Shown one piece after another: positions 34,991 through 46,040 of a stretch of 64,000 nucleotides of DNA. The translations under genes and the position numbers were made by a program. This DNA comes from Aselliscus stoliczkanus. Lineage: Eukaryota > Chordata > Mammalia > Chiroptera > Hipposideridae. Under the pieces are notes generated by a model. That model searched no databases, was not told the origin of the DNA, and worked only from the letters and a program-made list of their open reading frames with translations. Every line of letters begins with the position of its first letter. Position 1 is the first letter of the stretch. Location: positions 88,594,271-88,658,270 of the forward strand of contig CM066737.1 of NCBI GenBank assembly GCA_033961575.1, written 5' to 3'.

Positions 34991-36070
34991 TTGTGAACAA
35001 TAATGCAGTTTACCACAAATAGTCAAGAAAAATGCCACTTTCTGGGGATCTGTCCTCTGGCATTCTCCCTGGAGTCATTTCCACCCAGCCATTTCCACAC
35101 CCTCTCAACCAGACTTCTTTTAGCTGCCTGGGGTAGCTGGGTGATTTGTTAATTACAACACTGCTTAAGCCTTTTAATAAACTCAACAAATTAAAGAGAA
35201 AGGCCAGATAAGAGAATGCTTTCCAAAATGTCATAATGAAATTAAGGTAATGAAGTAGTTGGAGGGCTCTTGTCCCTTCTTTCAGTAGAAAATATATTCC
35301 AGAGAAGCTGGAAGAGAAATGGGGCCTGAAAGTAAAGAGGGGGAAAAATAAATTGTATGCCATTAGTTTAATTATAAAAATTCATTACATGAATCCATGT
35401 AAGACAGAAAATAATGGAACTCTAATGGGTTGGCCGATAACACATTTACTAGCCTGCTCTCAGCTTGTAGTCATTGTTGAAAGAACAAAAAAGTAACAAC
35501 TTTAGTATGTAGTCCTCAAAGCTATTGAAAAGATTAATCATTTCCAGTAAGCTGGAAAATGAGTGCTATTTTCTTAAATAGTATCCCCTGTACGGAGTGT
35601 TACCTTCTGAAACCCAGTTGTTTTGTAATGTCAGAGGTTTAATGGATGAGTCTTGAAGTTAATGGTGAGAGGCTTTACTTCTGAAATCGCTTCCTTACAG
35701 ATATTTTAACGTTTCTATTATAAATCCATAAAAAGGTATTACAGGTCATTTTAATTCACACAAGTAAAAAAGAACTTGCGTTTCTTTTTCCCAGTAAAGA
35801 TTTATAGAACATGCATTCATATTTAGAAGTAAATTGTTTAGTGATTTTTTTTTAATAAGCCAAATATGTATTTTTTTTCTGCTGTCTTTGTCTGGCAGTG
35901 TCTTACTTTATTATACACAATAATTTTCCAATCATGCTGTACTCAACAAGGAGATTACTTTGTGTTCTTCAAAGTTCAATTAATTATAAAAAATCCAATC
36001 ATTTTCTTTAAATTCTTTTATATGGAAGCGTATCTTCTTTAAGTAAATTGGAGTCAAGAACCTGCTTTGT
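34991..36070. other. Intronic sequence, nothing recognised
   Basis: AT-rich intron without identifiable elements. A 117-codon minus-strand open frame at 35010-35363 has no domain features and is not called. Confidence 0.45.
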
Positions 36071-36074
36071 TGTA

Positions 36075-36148
36075 ATGCCTCTTTCACTGACTAGCTATGT
36101 CACCTTCAAAAAGTCACTTAACCTTTCAGTTTCTCCTGTTCTCTGATG
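36075..36148 (+). mobile_element. MIR fragment
   Basis: TCACTGACTAGCTATGTCAC, AAAAGTCACTTAACCTTTCA and GTTTCTCCTGTTCTCTGATG match the MIR core in order. About 75 bp. Confidence 0.6.
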
Positions 36149-36199
36149 GCCAATAACAGAATTGGTTAAAAGGAAAAGAGAAAACAAAAGATGAAAGTG

Positions 36200-37600
36200 G
36201 ATATGTAGGTAAGGGTTCTATATTTGAGGACCTTGTAATCCAATTGAGAGAGGTTTGAACTTTGTCTTGTAGGTAATAGGGAGCCATTGAAAGGTTTTAT
36301 AGAGGAGTAATGTGGTTCTACATGCATTTCAAAAAATATCTCTTGAACAGATGTCTGTGGATGGAAGAGCTGGACTGAGAGTGGAGCGAGGGAGCTAATA
36401 AAAAAGGTCATTGCAGAGTCCAAACAAGAGATGATGAGGGCGTAAGTTAAGGTAGTGGCAATGGAGGTCGAAGATGTGGATATAAGGGAAAATGATGGCA
36501 CCACCTCACTGTGGGTATGCTCCCTGCCCTCTCCTACAGTTGGGATGCAACTTAAACTGCAGAAGAAGATTGGGCTTCAGACAGAACCTTGTGGTAATGC
36601 CAACATTTAAGGACAGGCAGAAAAAGAAAAATTTGAACCATAAGGGCATATAGAGGGGATCCAAAGACAGGTGGCCAAAAAAGGCTAGAGCCTGAAAAAG
36701 AACAAAGTAGTCAATGGCACCAGTTGTTGCAAATAAATCAAGTAAATGAGAACCTAAAACTTTCCACAGACATTGGCCGTTGGTGACTGAATCAGTTAAC
36801 TATTTTCTCAAAAATGCTGCATACCAACCTCAAAATGTCAGTGGCACACAACAATGAACATTTATTTCTTTTCTGTGAGTTCGCAGCTTGGCCAGGGTTG
36901 GCACTGCTTCAGGCTGATTTGGGTGGCTCTTCTCCACCTGTCACTCATCCCTCCCCAGGGATGAGCAGGTTAGCCCAGGGCACGTTCATCTCATGGTGAA
37001 GGCAGAAATGCCAAAGGGCTAGCTCCACTACAGGAGCGCATTTCAAACCTCTGCTTGTTTATTTCTAGTAACGTCCCCTTAGGATTAGGCAAAGCACATC
37101 ATATGGCCACGCTCATGGTCAAGGGCAGGGAAGAGACCTGCCTTTTGTATCAGGAAATTCAAAGTTACATAGCAAAGGACATGGATATAGGGTGAGGTAG
37201 AGAATTGAGGCTAATAATCCAATTGGCCCTAGTGGCTCCTATCAGAATAGGTTTAGTCGGATGGCAGTAGCAGAAGCCTGATTTTGATAAATATAGTGGC
37301 AGGAATGTAATCAAGTTGAGGCAATGCGTTAATAGTTGCCTTCTAAGGACCGTAACTGTAAAGAGAAAGAAAATGATAGAGAGCAGATTTTGTTGTTGTA
37401 ATTTAACAGTGGGGGAGAGACTTGTGTTTGAAGGCTGTGGAGAAAGACCCTGCAAAGAGACAAGAGGTTGAAAAGACACAAAGAGAGAGGGAGTACGTGG
37501 TGGAAGATTCAGAAAAAAATGAGTACAGACAGAGTAATCAGCTTCCCATGGTGCAAGACTTAACTCTTCCCCTGAGACTGGGGAGAAGGATGCAAGATGA
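36200..37600 (-). mobile_element. L2 LINE, antisense, interrupted
   Basis: AATAGGGAGCCATTGAAAGG, GAGGAGTAATGTGGTTCTAC, CAAGAGATGATGAGGGCGTA, ATAAATCAAGTAAATGAGAA and, after an interruption at 36795-37175, GCAGTAGCAGAAGCCTGATT and GGCAGGAATGTAATCAAGTT follow antisense L2 order. Old and diverged, so limits are approximate. Confidence 0.5.
36795..37175. repeat. Old repeat inserted in L2, unclassified
   Basis: TGCATACCAACCTCAAAATG, ACAATGAACATTTATTTCTT, GGCACTGCTTCAGGCTGATT and CACATCATATGGCCACGCTC form a block that splits the antisense L2. It looks like an antisense LTR or hAT-type mammalian repeat. Confidence 0.4.
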
Positions 37601-37764
37601 AAAGTCTGATATTTTATAAAACTGACGCTTCATAAAATATTGACGTTTTATGAAACTGAAACACAGAGAAAGTAAATTAACTTTCCCATTTGTCACATAA
37701 CCAATATGTTAAATTTTTCATGTGATTTCCTGTGTCATTTGTGGGGAGATTTCTTTCAGTTTGT

Positions 37765-38180
37765 ATCATCAGGGTCCAGTCTAGGAACCACAGTAGGTAT
37801 TTCAAACAGAGGGTATTTAACACAGATGCTTGTTTTCATGGCTGATGAAGGAGTTGAGAAGCCCAATAGGAGATAGGAAGCAACCTGGAGTTTAGCAACA
37901 TCAAAAAGCTGTTACCCCTCAAGGGCTGGAGGGCCAACAGGTGTTGTCAAAGCACAGAAATCAGAGTCCTCTTGTCCTAATTTGACCACTGTGGGGGCTG
38001 CACAGCAGGGTCTGAAACTACAGAGTGAGGGTCTGTCCAGCAGGAGATGGAGACACAAACAAGACACCGTCCACATAAAAAGAATGGGAGACATATTCGT
38101 TTCACCTGCTCTGCCTTCTCCCACCAGGGTCTCTCACTGGCCAAATCCAGCTAGAAGCCAGTTAGGAAGAAATCCCAGGA
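37765..38180. repeat. Dispersed repeat, unclassified
   Basis: GGTCTGAAACTACAGAGTGA, GGGTCTGTCCAGCAGGAGAT and TCACTGGCCAAATCCAGCTA are familiar from a dispersed mammalian repeat that I cannot name. A 68-codon open frame here is incidental. Confidence 0.35.
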
Positions 38181-38409
38181 AATTCTGATCCCCTCAAATT
38201 ATTAGTCCATCGGCAATATGGACTACAGTAGGAGATGGGCAGAGAATGGATCTAAGAGCTCATAAGCTCTCAGCTGTTAGCTCATATAGCTAAACTTTTT
38301 TTAACAAATCTCTTAGTTCATGTATGTAAACACAGTATCCTAACCAAAATGAGAGAAACCCAATATGTACAACATTTTGTCCACACATATACTAGAATCC
38401 TATTTTATA

Positions 38410-38560
38410 ATTTCCCAAGCAAATTGATTTTGATTTTGATCTCACCACAAACCTGAGGCATAAGTAGAATAAGTAGTCCCATCCTATGTTACAAACAACA
38501 AAACTGGAACTTAAAAGGTTAATGACAAGCTTTCTTAAGATCCAACTGCAAGACAGCGGC
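38410..38560 (-). mobile_element. MIR-like fragment, antisense
   Basis: TTGATCTCACCACAAACCTG, TAAGTAGTCCCATCCTATG, ACAAAACTGGAACTTAAAAG fit the antisense MIR order weakly. Confidence 0.4.
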
Positions 38561-38910
38561 AAAGCAAGGCTTCCTGGGAAGATGCCTTTTCATTACTCTG
38601 TATTGCCTTTCATGAAGCTCCTTTGACACAGTCATTAAAAAATTTAAAAACCTAGTTCACCTGGATCAAAAGTTAATTTCACTTGGAGGTGAATATCCCA
38701 CAACATGTGTTATAAGAAAACTTAAACAATACTCAACCTTACATTTGTAATTATAGGTCTGTGTACTCACATTTATCTTCTAAATTAAAGGGAGCCTTTT
38801 AGAGCTTCAGGGTCATACAATGTCTATAAAACAGTGAGGCCTTTGCTTTGCATTCAGTAAAAGCTCACACTGATGAATATAATGTGGTTCATTAAAAATA
38901 GTAGTAGTAG

Positions 38911-39354
38911 GGCCGACTGAGTGGCGCATTGGTTAAGAGCTGGTTTTGGGATGCCAGCGGCCCCAGTTCGGATCCCACATATGAGGGCCAGTGACACTGC
39001 CCTCTACAGCTAACAACAGCTCCACCTGGAGCTGGGCTGTGCGAGCCCCGGTGATGGTGTGGGCTGCAGACCCTGCTGCAATGGGCTGCCATAGGCTACA
39101 GTGAGTGGGCAGCAGCCAGCGTGAGTGGCTGGCAGCCAGCATGAGCTGCCAATAGCCACAGTGAGCGACCATCCAGAGGCCGGTGACCAATCTGCCTCAT
39201 CCAGGAAGAGTGCAATGACAATACCAACATGGGCCAGTGAAGTAACGTCCTCCACAACTAGACTGAAGAACAAAAGGACAGCAACTTGTCTGTTCCCCTT
39301 CCCCGATTCCCCAACGTTGTTCCCCTCCCCCGATTCTCCAATAAAATCTTTTAA
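38911..39354 (+). mobile_element. tRNA-derived SINE, long form
   Basis: Head GGCCGACTGAGTGGCGCATT, GC-rich body, tail CCAATAAAATCTTTT then A-run. The duplication AAAAATAGTAGTAGTAG is perfect at 38894-38910 and 39355-39371. A second SINE starts right at the end of the right-hand copy. Confidence 0.95.
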
Positions 39355-39371
39355 AAAAATAGTAGTAGTAG

Positions 39372-39550
39372 GGGTAGCCAGTTAGCTTAGTTGGTTAAAG
39401 CGCAGTGCTAATAACACTAAGCTTGCCGGTTCAATCCCTGCATGGGCCACTGTGAGCTGCGCTCCCCCCAACAACTAGATTGAAAACAACTACTTGACTT
39501 GGAGCTGATGGGTCCTGGAAAAACACACTGTTCCCCAATTAAAAAAAACA
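39372..39550 (+). mobile_element. tRNA-Ile-like SINE
   Basis: Head GGGTAGCCAGTTAGCTTAGT, GCGCAGTGCTAATAACACTA, body with AACTAGATTGAAAACAACTA and GGAGCTGATGGGTCCTGG, tail TTCCCCAATTAAAAAAAA. The downstream AATAATAGTAGTAATAGTAG resembles the shared target ATAGTAGTAG, so this SINE and the one at 38911 used the same site. Confidence 0.92.
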
Positions 39551-39630
39551 CACACAATAATAGTAGTAATAGTAGCAGTAGTAGAAATGAGAGAAGTAAT
39601 AATAGTAGTTGTAGTAGTGATTAGGATGCA

Positions 39631-39820
39631 GCTAATATTGATTTAATGCTTTGGATAATGCCAGGCACTATTCCAAGGGTTTTCCCTAGGTTTCCTGAAT
39701 TAATTTTCATCATAATCTTTCAAGGTAAATACTGTTAATAAACCCATTAACAAAGGAGGAAACTGAGGCACAGAGAGGATAATTAACTTTGCCATTTGTC
39801 ACATAACCAGTAAGTGATTT
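39631..39820 (-). mobile_element. MIR, antisense
   Basis: GGATAATGCCAGGCACTATT, TAAATACTGTTAATAAACCC, AGGAGGAAACTGAGGCACAG and TTGTCACATAACCAGTAAG match antisense MIR well. A similar but shorter patch lies at 37655-37710. Confidence 0.8.
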
Positions 39821-40103
39821 AACTACTCTTTCTCTTCTTTCCTTATTTTTCCCATGTAGGGTCAATATTCTTAGAAAGAATTCTTACAAGTAAAAAATTG
39901 AGAGAAGAGAGACATTAAAATTAAAAACTTTTAATACTCAAAATTCTTGAAATGAATTCAGATTGTCCCATAGTCCACTATCATTTTTATGCCTAAAACA
40001 CTGTGTATAAATACCAAGCACATACTATGGGAGCGTCTTTTTAGGTTTGAATATGAAATATTTCTTTCCTGGTTGGGGATTTAAGCATTTTATATTCTTC
40101 ATA

Positions 40104-40105
<2 letters not shown>

Positions 40106-40137
<32 letters not shown>
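40106..40137. repeat. (AC)16 microsatellite
   Basis: A pure AC dinucleotide run of 32 bp. Confidence 0.98.
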
Positions 40138-40139
<2 letters not shown>

Positions 40140-41302
40140 ATGATCATCTTTTTTTATAGGCTAGTGCTCCCAGTATTTTAACTTTCTTCACACACTATGA
40201 TCACCACACAAACAATTCCCTGCAGTGTATGCCATTGTAAATGGAATTCAGAAATAAAGAGTGTGTGAATTCTATTGTATTTTTGAATTTACACTCCTTC
40301 TGTGGCCTGGAGTTATCCCAGTAGTGAATTTCACAGTAGTAGGCAAAGCCGGTCAAGGTCATTGTTCCTATTGTGAATGACACTTGGTTCAAGTCCAAGG
40401 TGGTCAACATATTACCTTAGGAGGAAGGAAAATCTGTCTGTTCTGGTAAATGTCTTTAAGAAGGGAGAAAAGAATGCCTCAGTTGAGAACCTTTGAGTTT
40501 AGATAAGGGCCTCACCCCTGTCAATGTTAGTCAAGGTCAGGGGTTATTTTTCTTTTTAATCCTATAGTCTCATAAATCCTAGGCAGTAGTCAGTGAAGGT
40601 TAGCACTCAGTAAAGATTTTCTTAGGTATAAAACCTAAATTTCCATGCAAATACAAATTTGAAGAAAAAAATATTGTATTTTTTTTTCCTTTCAAGCATT
40701 AAAGTGTATGAAACAGCTCTGGATTGAAGTCAAGCCTCACTCTTTTAACTACTTGTTTATTACGAAATCTCAAATTTAAATTTAGCTTGCTAATTCCTTC
40801 AAGACTTTAGAAAATTCTCCCATACTTTTTAACTTGTATTTTAGGCATTTTTTTATGATCTAGAGATTAAAACCAAAAAGTATATCCTCTTATAGCTAAA
40901 CTTTTCAAATGACAACCAGTGAGTGAGAGGTGGCTTTCAAGGTTGTTTACCTTTCTTAGATAAAGTAAATGTTTTATATTATTTATTAATATTTTAATTT
41001 ACATTTTATATTCCTAAATCTATATACATATATACTCCAATGTTGGTTTATAATAAGTATTTCATTAACAATTGCATCCTTCTTAAAATGGAATTACCTT
41101 GGGAAAAGTCATTGGTCAAAGTTTTATGCTACCAATTAGAGATTTAATAGATGATAGATGACAAACTCTTCTTTTAAAATGCAAATACCATCCTCTGGAT
41201 AACGAGGGCCGGTTGGCCTTTCATATCTTAGTATACATTACTCTTAACACTGTAGGTTTCGCTTAAGTGAGAAGAGGAAGGGAAGGAGAGGTAATTTTAT
41301 AC
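40140..41302. other. Intronic sequence, nothing recognised
   Basis: AT-rich intron without identifiable element or coding signal. Confidence 0.45.
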
Positions 41303-41770
41303 TGTTAGACAAACAAAATTCAGCCTAGTATATTTGAAGATCTAAGTGGCTTTATTAAGCGATTCATGAATCGGGCAAAATCCCATTGAGCAGCTAGAAG
41401 GGTACTTGGAGGGGCTGTACAAAATAGGAAGTTTTTATATGAAGAGGGTGGGGCAAGGGAGCCATTTTAAAAAAGAAAATAAAGGATTATTTTCGAAACA
41501 GGCTATCTTCTTTTGAAGGAAAGGGAATAGGTGAGGGTTTTTATCATGCAGGTTGGCCTTTTCCTTCTCCCTGTGAGGTGATGGAGTGAACAGGTCCCAA
41601 GTGACAAATAACCTCATTGGTATTGACTAGAAAATTCCATACTGGTTGATTAAGATTATGTTTCTGGAAAAGGATGAAACAGCAATTAGGTTAGGTAATA
41701 AATCTAGGTTTGATATCATGGGCTTTAGCATAAGTGACACCATTGTGGGCCTGTGGTTTGCTCTTTAACA
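41303..41770 (-). mobile_element. Solo LTR, class I ERV-like
   Basis: The 468-bp block runs from TGTTAGACAAAC to GCTCTTTAACA on the + strand, giving inverted TGTTA...TAACA ends typical of LTRs. On the minus strand a TATA-like TATAAAAAC lies at about 41430-41440 and a poly(A) signal AATAAA at 41351-41356, the right order for U3-R-U5. A short purine-rich stretch follows to the left. Flanking target copies are not convincing, and no gag, pol or env sequence is seen. It is antisense to DMD. Confidence 0.72.
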
Positions 41771-43245
41771 TTACCCGTAGGAAATTTCTAGAAAGGGAAA
41801 GCCTTTGGGGTGTTCTGTTGACCTCAGAAAGACTTTTGAATAGTGTGAGGCTCTGAAAAGTGGAAAATAGCTGCTGAAGGGCTTGATTAAAGGAATATAA
41901 GGAAAGGCAAGCATTCAAAAAGGATAAATTTTAATTGCTTTGTAGTATAGCAACTATACTCTTTGCCTTTAAAAACTCTCCATGTTTACTTTCATAGCAA
42001 AAGTTAGTGATATTGGCTTTAGCTGCCCAATCCTAGTTTGGTTATCTGGGTCTACTTGCTATATGCAATAAATGCAGTAATGATTTTGTTTGACTCTACT
42101 TTGTTCTTTTTAACTGAGAAATGCTAGATTATATACAGATTATACATTTTTAAGGAACAGGTGTCCACCCAAACATACTGAAACTATGCTAAAAACACTA
42201 GTGTTTGATTTTCACACTGACATAAAAGAGCTAATATTAAAACAAAAGTGAGTACTATTTTTAGAAACATCAATTATTTTCAGTTTCCTTTGTTGCCCTT
42301 CTAGTTCACGACTGTGTATTCTTACAGATGTATGAAATACAGTGTAGACAAAAATTATACTCCATTTTTTACTTATGATTTTTATGCACATTTACTGCAC
42401 AGCAGACCATTAGGTTGATGTATTTTGTTATTTTAATGTCCTCTTGTTAAACATTGAAGTTGTTTCTAATTTTTTTTCTATGTTAGTTAATAAAGATCTT
42501 TATTCCTACAATGTATTTCTCTTCTTTTAATATTTTAGTAAGGCAAAATACCAAAAGTGAAAGTACTGAGTAAATAGGAATAAGTATTTGTGTGTCACTT
42601 GATATCGATCGCCAGATTGCCCCAATAGATACTCTTCATAGCAGTAGTACATGAATGCGCTAGTTTTACCAGTCTTGTAAGCTGTGGATTTTATTTTCTT
42701 ATTAATTAAATTGTAACTTCTTGATTTAGTACTATATTATTTTTATTTTTTTAAGTTAGTTTTTCTTATTTGATAAAAACTCTTTATCCTCTCTCTGTTG
42801 TTTGAATTGCCTATTCTTATTCCTTTGTCCATTTATCAATGGCTTAACCTACCGTATTGGATTTGATATACCTATTTTAGCAATTTAATATTATCTTAAT
42901 GCTTAGAAGCCTTCTCCATGCACTTGAAGCAATTCTTAATAGAAATTTGGGGTTAATATGCTTCCAGGTAAACTTTTCCTTGGTTTATTTCTTTCTTTGA
43001 TGTATGACATCTCAAGGAGTGAGATACATAGTTTGATAATACTCAACTGCCAAAGACAAACAAAGGAGAAAACACAAGTCATTTGGTTTAGCAAGGTTCT
43101 TGTATTTGAAATTTTATTCAAATTTTAAAGTAGTATATTTTAAAAAGTATTATGAATAAACTGATCCTTCAAAAAAGTTTAAAAATAAAATAATAGTACT
43201 GTTCTTTGATATTCAACATTTTCTGTACGCAGCCTTAGTCGAATG
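41771..43245. other. Intronic sequence, little recognised
   Basis: 41771-41920 (GGAAAGCCTTTGGGGTGTTC, AAATAGCTGCTGAAGGGCTT) lies next to the LTR and could be another old repeat. The remainder is AT-rich. 42340-42850 looks like a decayed L1 antisense piece (ATTGAAGTTGTTTCTAATTT). Confidence 0.35.
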
Positions 43246-43259
43246 CCAGTAGATGGCAC
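43246..43259 (+). promoter_or_regulatory. CTCF-like core motif
   Basis: CCAGTAGATGGCAC fits all 14 positions of the common CTCF core CCASYAGRKGGCRS. It lies about 540 bp upstream of exon 54. A motif alone does not show binding, and about one chance match per 30 windows of this size is expected. Confidence 0.3.
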
Positions 43260-43775
43260 TAATTGCATAAACAATTCAACAAGTTGATGAAGAGGGAAAG
43301 AAATGCATGAGATATTTTTTTTTTCTGTTCAAAGTTGGTATATGTCACAGACTCAACAATTACATGGGAGCTTATTTTTACAGTTTGTTCTCTCCCATGA
43401 TATAAACAGTTCATCCCAGTTTATTTCCAATTCATTGCTACTAAATTAAAATACCGGTTACCGGTTCTTGCCAAGATGCTGCATTTGAAAAGTTTTGTCA
43501 TGAGAAATGGGTTAGCTTATACTGTCATGATTGACTAAATCACATGGTAGGTTAAAAGCAATCATGTAGACATGTTCAGACCCCAGGATTCAGAAACTAT
43601 GTATGAAGCATGTAAAGGTTTCATCTTTAGACACTTTTGTATTAGGATTTTTTTCATTTTTTTATAACAAGCATGTGTTCTAAATGTCTGCTACTTTGAA
43701 AAACATCTAATAAATAAATGTTAGAGGAAAGAAGAAACTCCAACTAGAAATTTCAGAGAAAACTGACATTCATTC

Positions 43776-43800
43776 TCTTTCCCATGTGCATCTGTAGCAG
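43776..43800 (+). other. DMD: Tandem (NAGNAG) splice acceptor of DMD exon 54
   Basis: A pyrimidine-rich stretch (CATTCTCTTTCCCATGTG, just upstream) is followed by TAG and CAG in direct succession. The AG at 43796-43797 gives the annotated exon. Use of the AG at 43799-43800 would remove only the first Gln codon and keep the frame. The proximal site fits the known exon length. Confidence 0.7.
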
Positions 43801-43952
43801 TTGAACAAAGACCTCCGCCAGTGGCAGATAAATGTTGATGTGGTAAATGACTTGGCGCTGAAACTTCTCCGGGATTATTCTGCAGATGATACCAGAAAAG
43901 TGCACATGATAACAGAGAACATCAATGCCTCGTGGGCAAGCATTCATAAAAG
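43798..43952 (+). CDS. DMD: Dystrophin exon 54 (partial CDS)
   Basis: This exon continues the central rod of dystrophin, encoding helix B and the start of helix C of the spectrin-like repeat begun in exon 53. It opens in phase 0 with CAG (Gln) and reads QLNKDLRQWQ through DYSADDTRKVHMITEN and INASWASIHK. It ends with two bases of a split Arg codon. The 155-nt length equals human exon 54 (c.7873-8027 from memory). The acceptor is a pyrimidine-rich tract then TAG|CAG, a NAGNAG arrangement; the donor is AAAAG|GTACAG. Against remembered human protein four residues differ: Ala to Asn at position 3, Thr to Ile in QWQINV, Ala to Val in DVVND, and Arg to Ala just after the helix C Trp. Two of these need at least two base changes. 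No stop or frameshift is present. Confidence 0.98.
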
Positions 43953-44094
43953 GTACAGACTACATTATTTCTAAAACTGTCATTGGCTATAATGATGGAA
44001 TGATGACAGTGAGTGGACAATGCAGATTTGTTTCCCCTAAACGGTAGCATGGGAGGACCCAAGATGACAAATGCTAACTCATCTCAAGATTTGC

Positions 44095-44185
44095 CTAACT
44101 CCTCTTACTTTACAGATGAGAGATGTGAAGACTGGTGAAATTACTTGGTTTGCCCAGAGTCACAAAGGTAGTAGCATAACTAAGA
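44095..44185 (-). mobile_element. MIR fragment, antisense
   Basis: TTACTTTACAGATGAGAGAT, GAAATTACTTGGTTTGCCCA and GAGTCACAAAGGTAGTAGC match the antisense MIR core. Confidence 0.55.
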
Positions 44186-44489
44186 GATTAGACAATACTA
44201 AAATACTTATGTGTAGCTAAGAGTCCTTTATCAGTCTGCTTTGAGAATTCTACCCAAAGAAACATTATTCTCTTCCATCGTAGCACATGCTGTCCCATCT
44301 TTAACCTGACAAGGAAGTTACTTAGCTTCATGATGGAGTTATATTAATAACTTGTCCATGGTGCTATCACTGTATCTCACTCTACACATCCAATAGGAAA
44401 ATCTGTGGGGTGTAACATGACTCATAACTTCACTTCCTGTTATATTTCTATGGAAACAAACAGCTCTTAAAGACATCACCTCCTCAAAC

Positions 44490-44715
44490 TAAGTCTTGTC
44501 TCCTTATCCACTCTCTTAACCCCTTGCACTTTTCTTTGCTTGGCATTTATCCTAATTATAAAGAAAACCATGAATTATGTAACTAACTGTTTAATGCTTG
44601 TTCTTCACTAGTCTAAACTCCCTGAGGATATGGGCTAACTTTCTTATGTGATAGATCCTGGGGTCATGAACCAGGTGATATAATAGGGAGCTTGTAAATA
44701 TTTGTTGAATTATGA
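44490..44715 (+). mobile_element. L2 3' end
   Basis: TTCACTAGTCTAAACTCCCT, GAGGATATGGGCTAACTTTC and the terminal TAAATATTTGTTGAATTATG match the L2 3' end (TAGAATGTAAGCTCC ... AATATTTGTTGAATGAA). Confidence 0.65.
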
Positions 44716-45190
44716 CTCTCTTTGCACAATATGTAGAGTTAACTTGTTCATGCTATGGTCAGTTAAGGGTTATTGGGTACCCCTTTTAGTTCTGTCAGGA
44801 AACAGGCAAAAATAGTACCTGTACAATGATCAAGGAGAACAGTGAAAGGTAAACGACTTCCAGAAGATGAAGTAAATTTCTGAAGAAGTCAGTTGGGTGG
44901 TTTTTATTAAGAAGAAAGGGAAGAAGAAGCAGATTTTGAACTAAGAGCAGAACCTTAGAAGTAATGACCTATTGATGTATGGAAATTGAGAGACCAAGTT
45001 AATCTTGAAATTGGTTTAGAGACTGAAGAGTGAAAATTCCTGTGAAACTGGATTTACACTGGTGACCCTGGGGGAATAGAGCAGCTCTAGTCCTGAATTC
45101 CAGACAGTGGATGTTCAGATGGCCATGGAAAAGAAGATTCAATCTGAAGTTGGGGAGTTATATTTGGGGCCCTATTCAAAGGACCCTAGT

Positions 45191-45651
45191 GGGGCCGGCT
45201 GAGTGGTGCATTGGCTAAGAGCTGGCTTGGGACACCAGCGGCCCCAGTTCGGATCCCACATATAAGTGCCAGTGACACTGCCCTCTACAACTAAGATGGT
45301 GAACGATAGCTCCACCTAGAGCTGGGCAGCTGTGAGTCCCTGGGAAAGCATAGCTGTGGTCCCTGCTGCAGTGGGCTGCCATAGGCTACAGTGAGTGGCC
45401 GGCAGCCAGCGTGAGTGGCTGGCAGCCGGTGTGAGCTGCCAAGAGCCGCTGTGAGCGGCTGTCCAGAGTCCAGCGACCGATCTGCCTCATCTGCGAAGAG
45501 CGCAATGACAATACCAACATGGGCCAGTGAAGCAATGTCCTCCACAACTAGACTGAAGAACAAAAGGACAGCAACTTGTCTGTTCCCCCTCCCCGGTTCC
45601 CCAATGCTGATCCCCTCCCCCAATTCCGCAATAAAAAAATCAAAATTAAAA
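45191..45651 (+). mobile_element. tRNA-derived SINE, long form
   Basis: Full 461-bp copy: head GGGGCCGGCTGAGTGGTGCA, CTAAGATGGTGAACGATAGC, GC-rich body with repeated GTGAGTGGCTGGCAGCC, tail TTCCGCAATAAAAAAATC. The 13-bp duplication AAAGGACCCTAGT is perfect (45178-45190 and 45652-45664). Confidence 0.96.
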
Positions 45652-46040
45652 AAAGGACCCTAGTAGAGGGCAAGCTTAAATAGATGGTTGATAATTAAGA
45701 AAAAAATTCTCAAAGTCACTGCCCCCTCTCAGTGGCAAGGTTTGGACTTTCTGTTCCCAATACAGATCTGGTATCTGTTTGGTTAAACAAGGACAGAGTA
45801 GGCTCAGGAACACTTTTTTATATATAACTGATTGGTATCAGCATCAATCGGTATATCTCAATGGGAAATACCTGCTTTTCAAAGATAAGCCTCTTTGGAC
45901 AAGCAAATTAAGATCAGAAATTTAGTAAGTTTAGGGAAAGTGAGCTAAGAAGGAACCAGGAACAAAAAAGGCAAAACACCTGTTCATGGCACAAAACTAG
46001 GGCTTCAAGGGAGGTCTGTCTCATTGATGCCACTCTTTCT

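Larger units (their letters stand above)
24443..43797 (+). other. DMD: DMD intron 53 (complete)
   Basis: This 19355-bp intron is bounded by a GT donor (GTTAGT) and a TAG acceptor. The human counterpart is about 21 kb from memory, so its size is conserved despite an independent repeat load. Contents include several SINEs, a ~3.7-kb L1 with nested insertions, MIR and L2 relics and an antisense solo LTR. Confidence 0.95.

Noticed and set aside
37912..38188. Overlapping open frames on both strands
   Set aside because: They fall in a dispersed, unclassified repeat block, with no conserved protein features.
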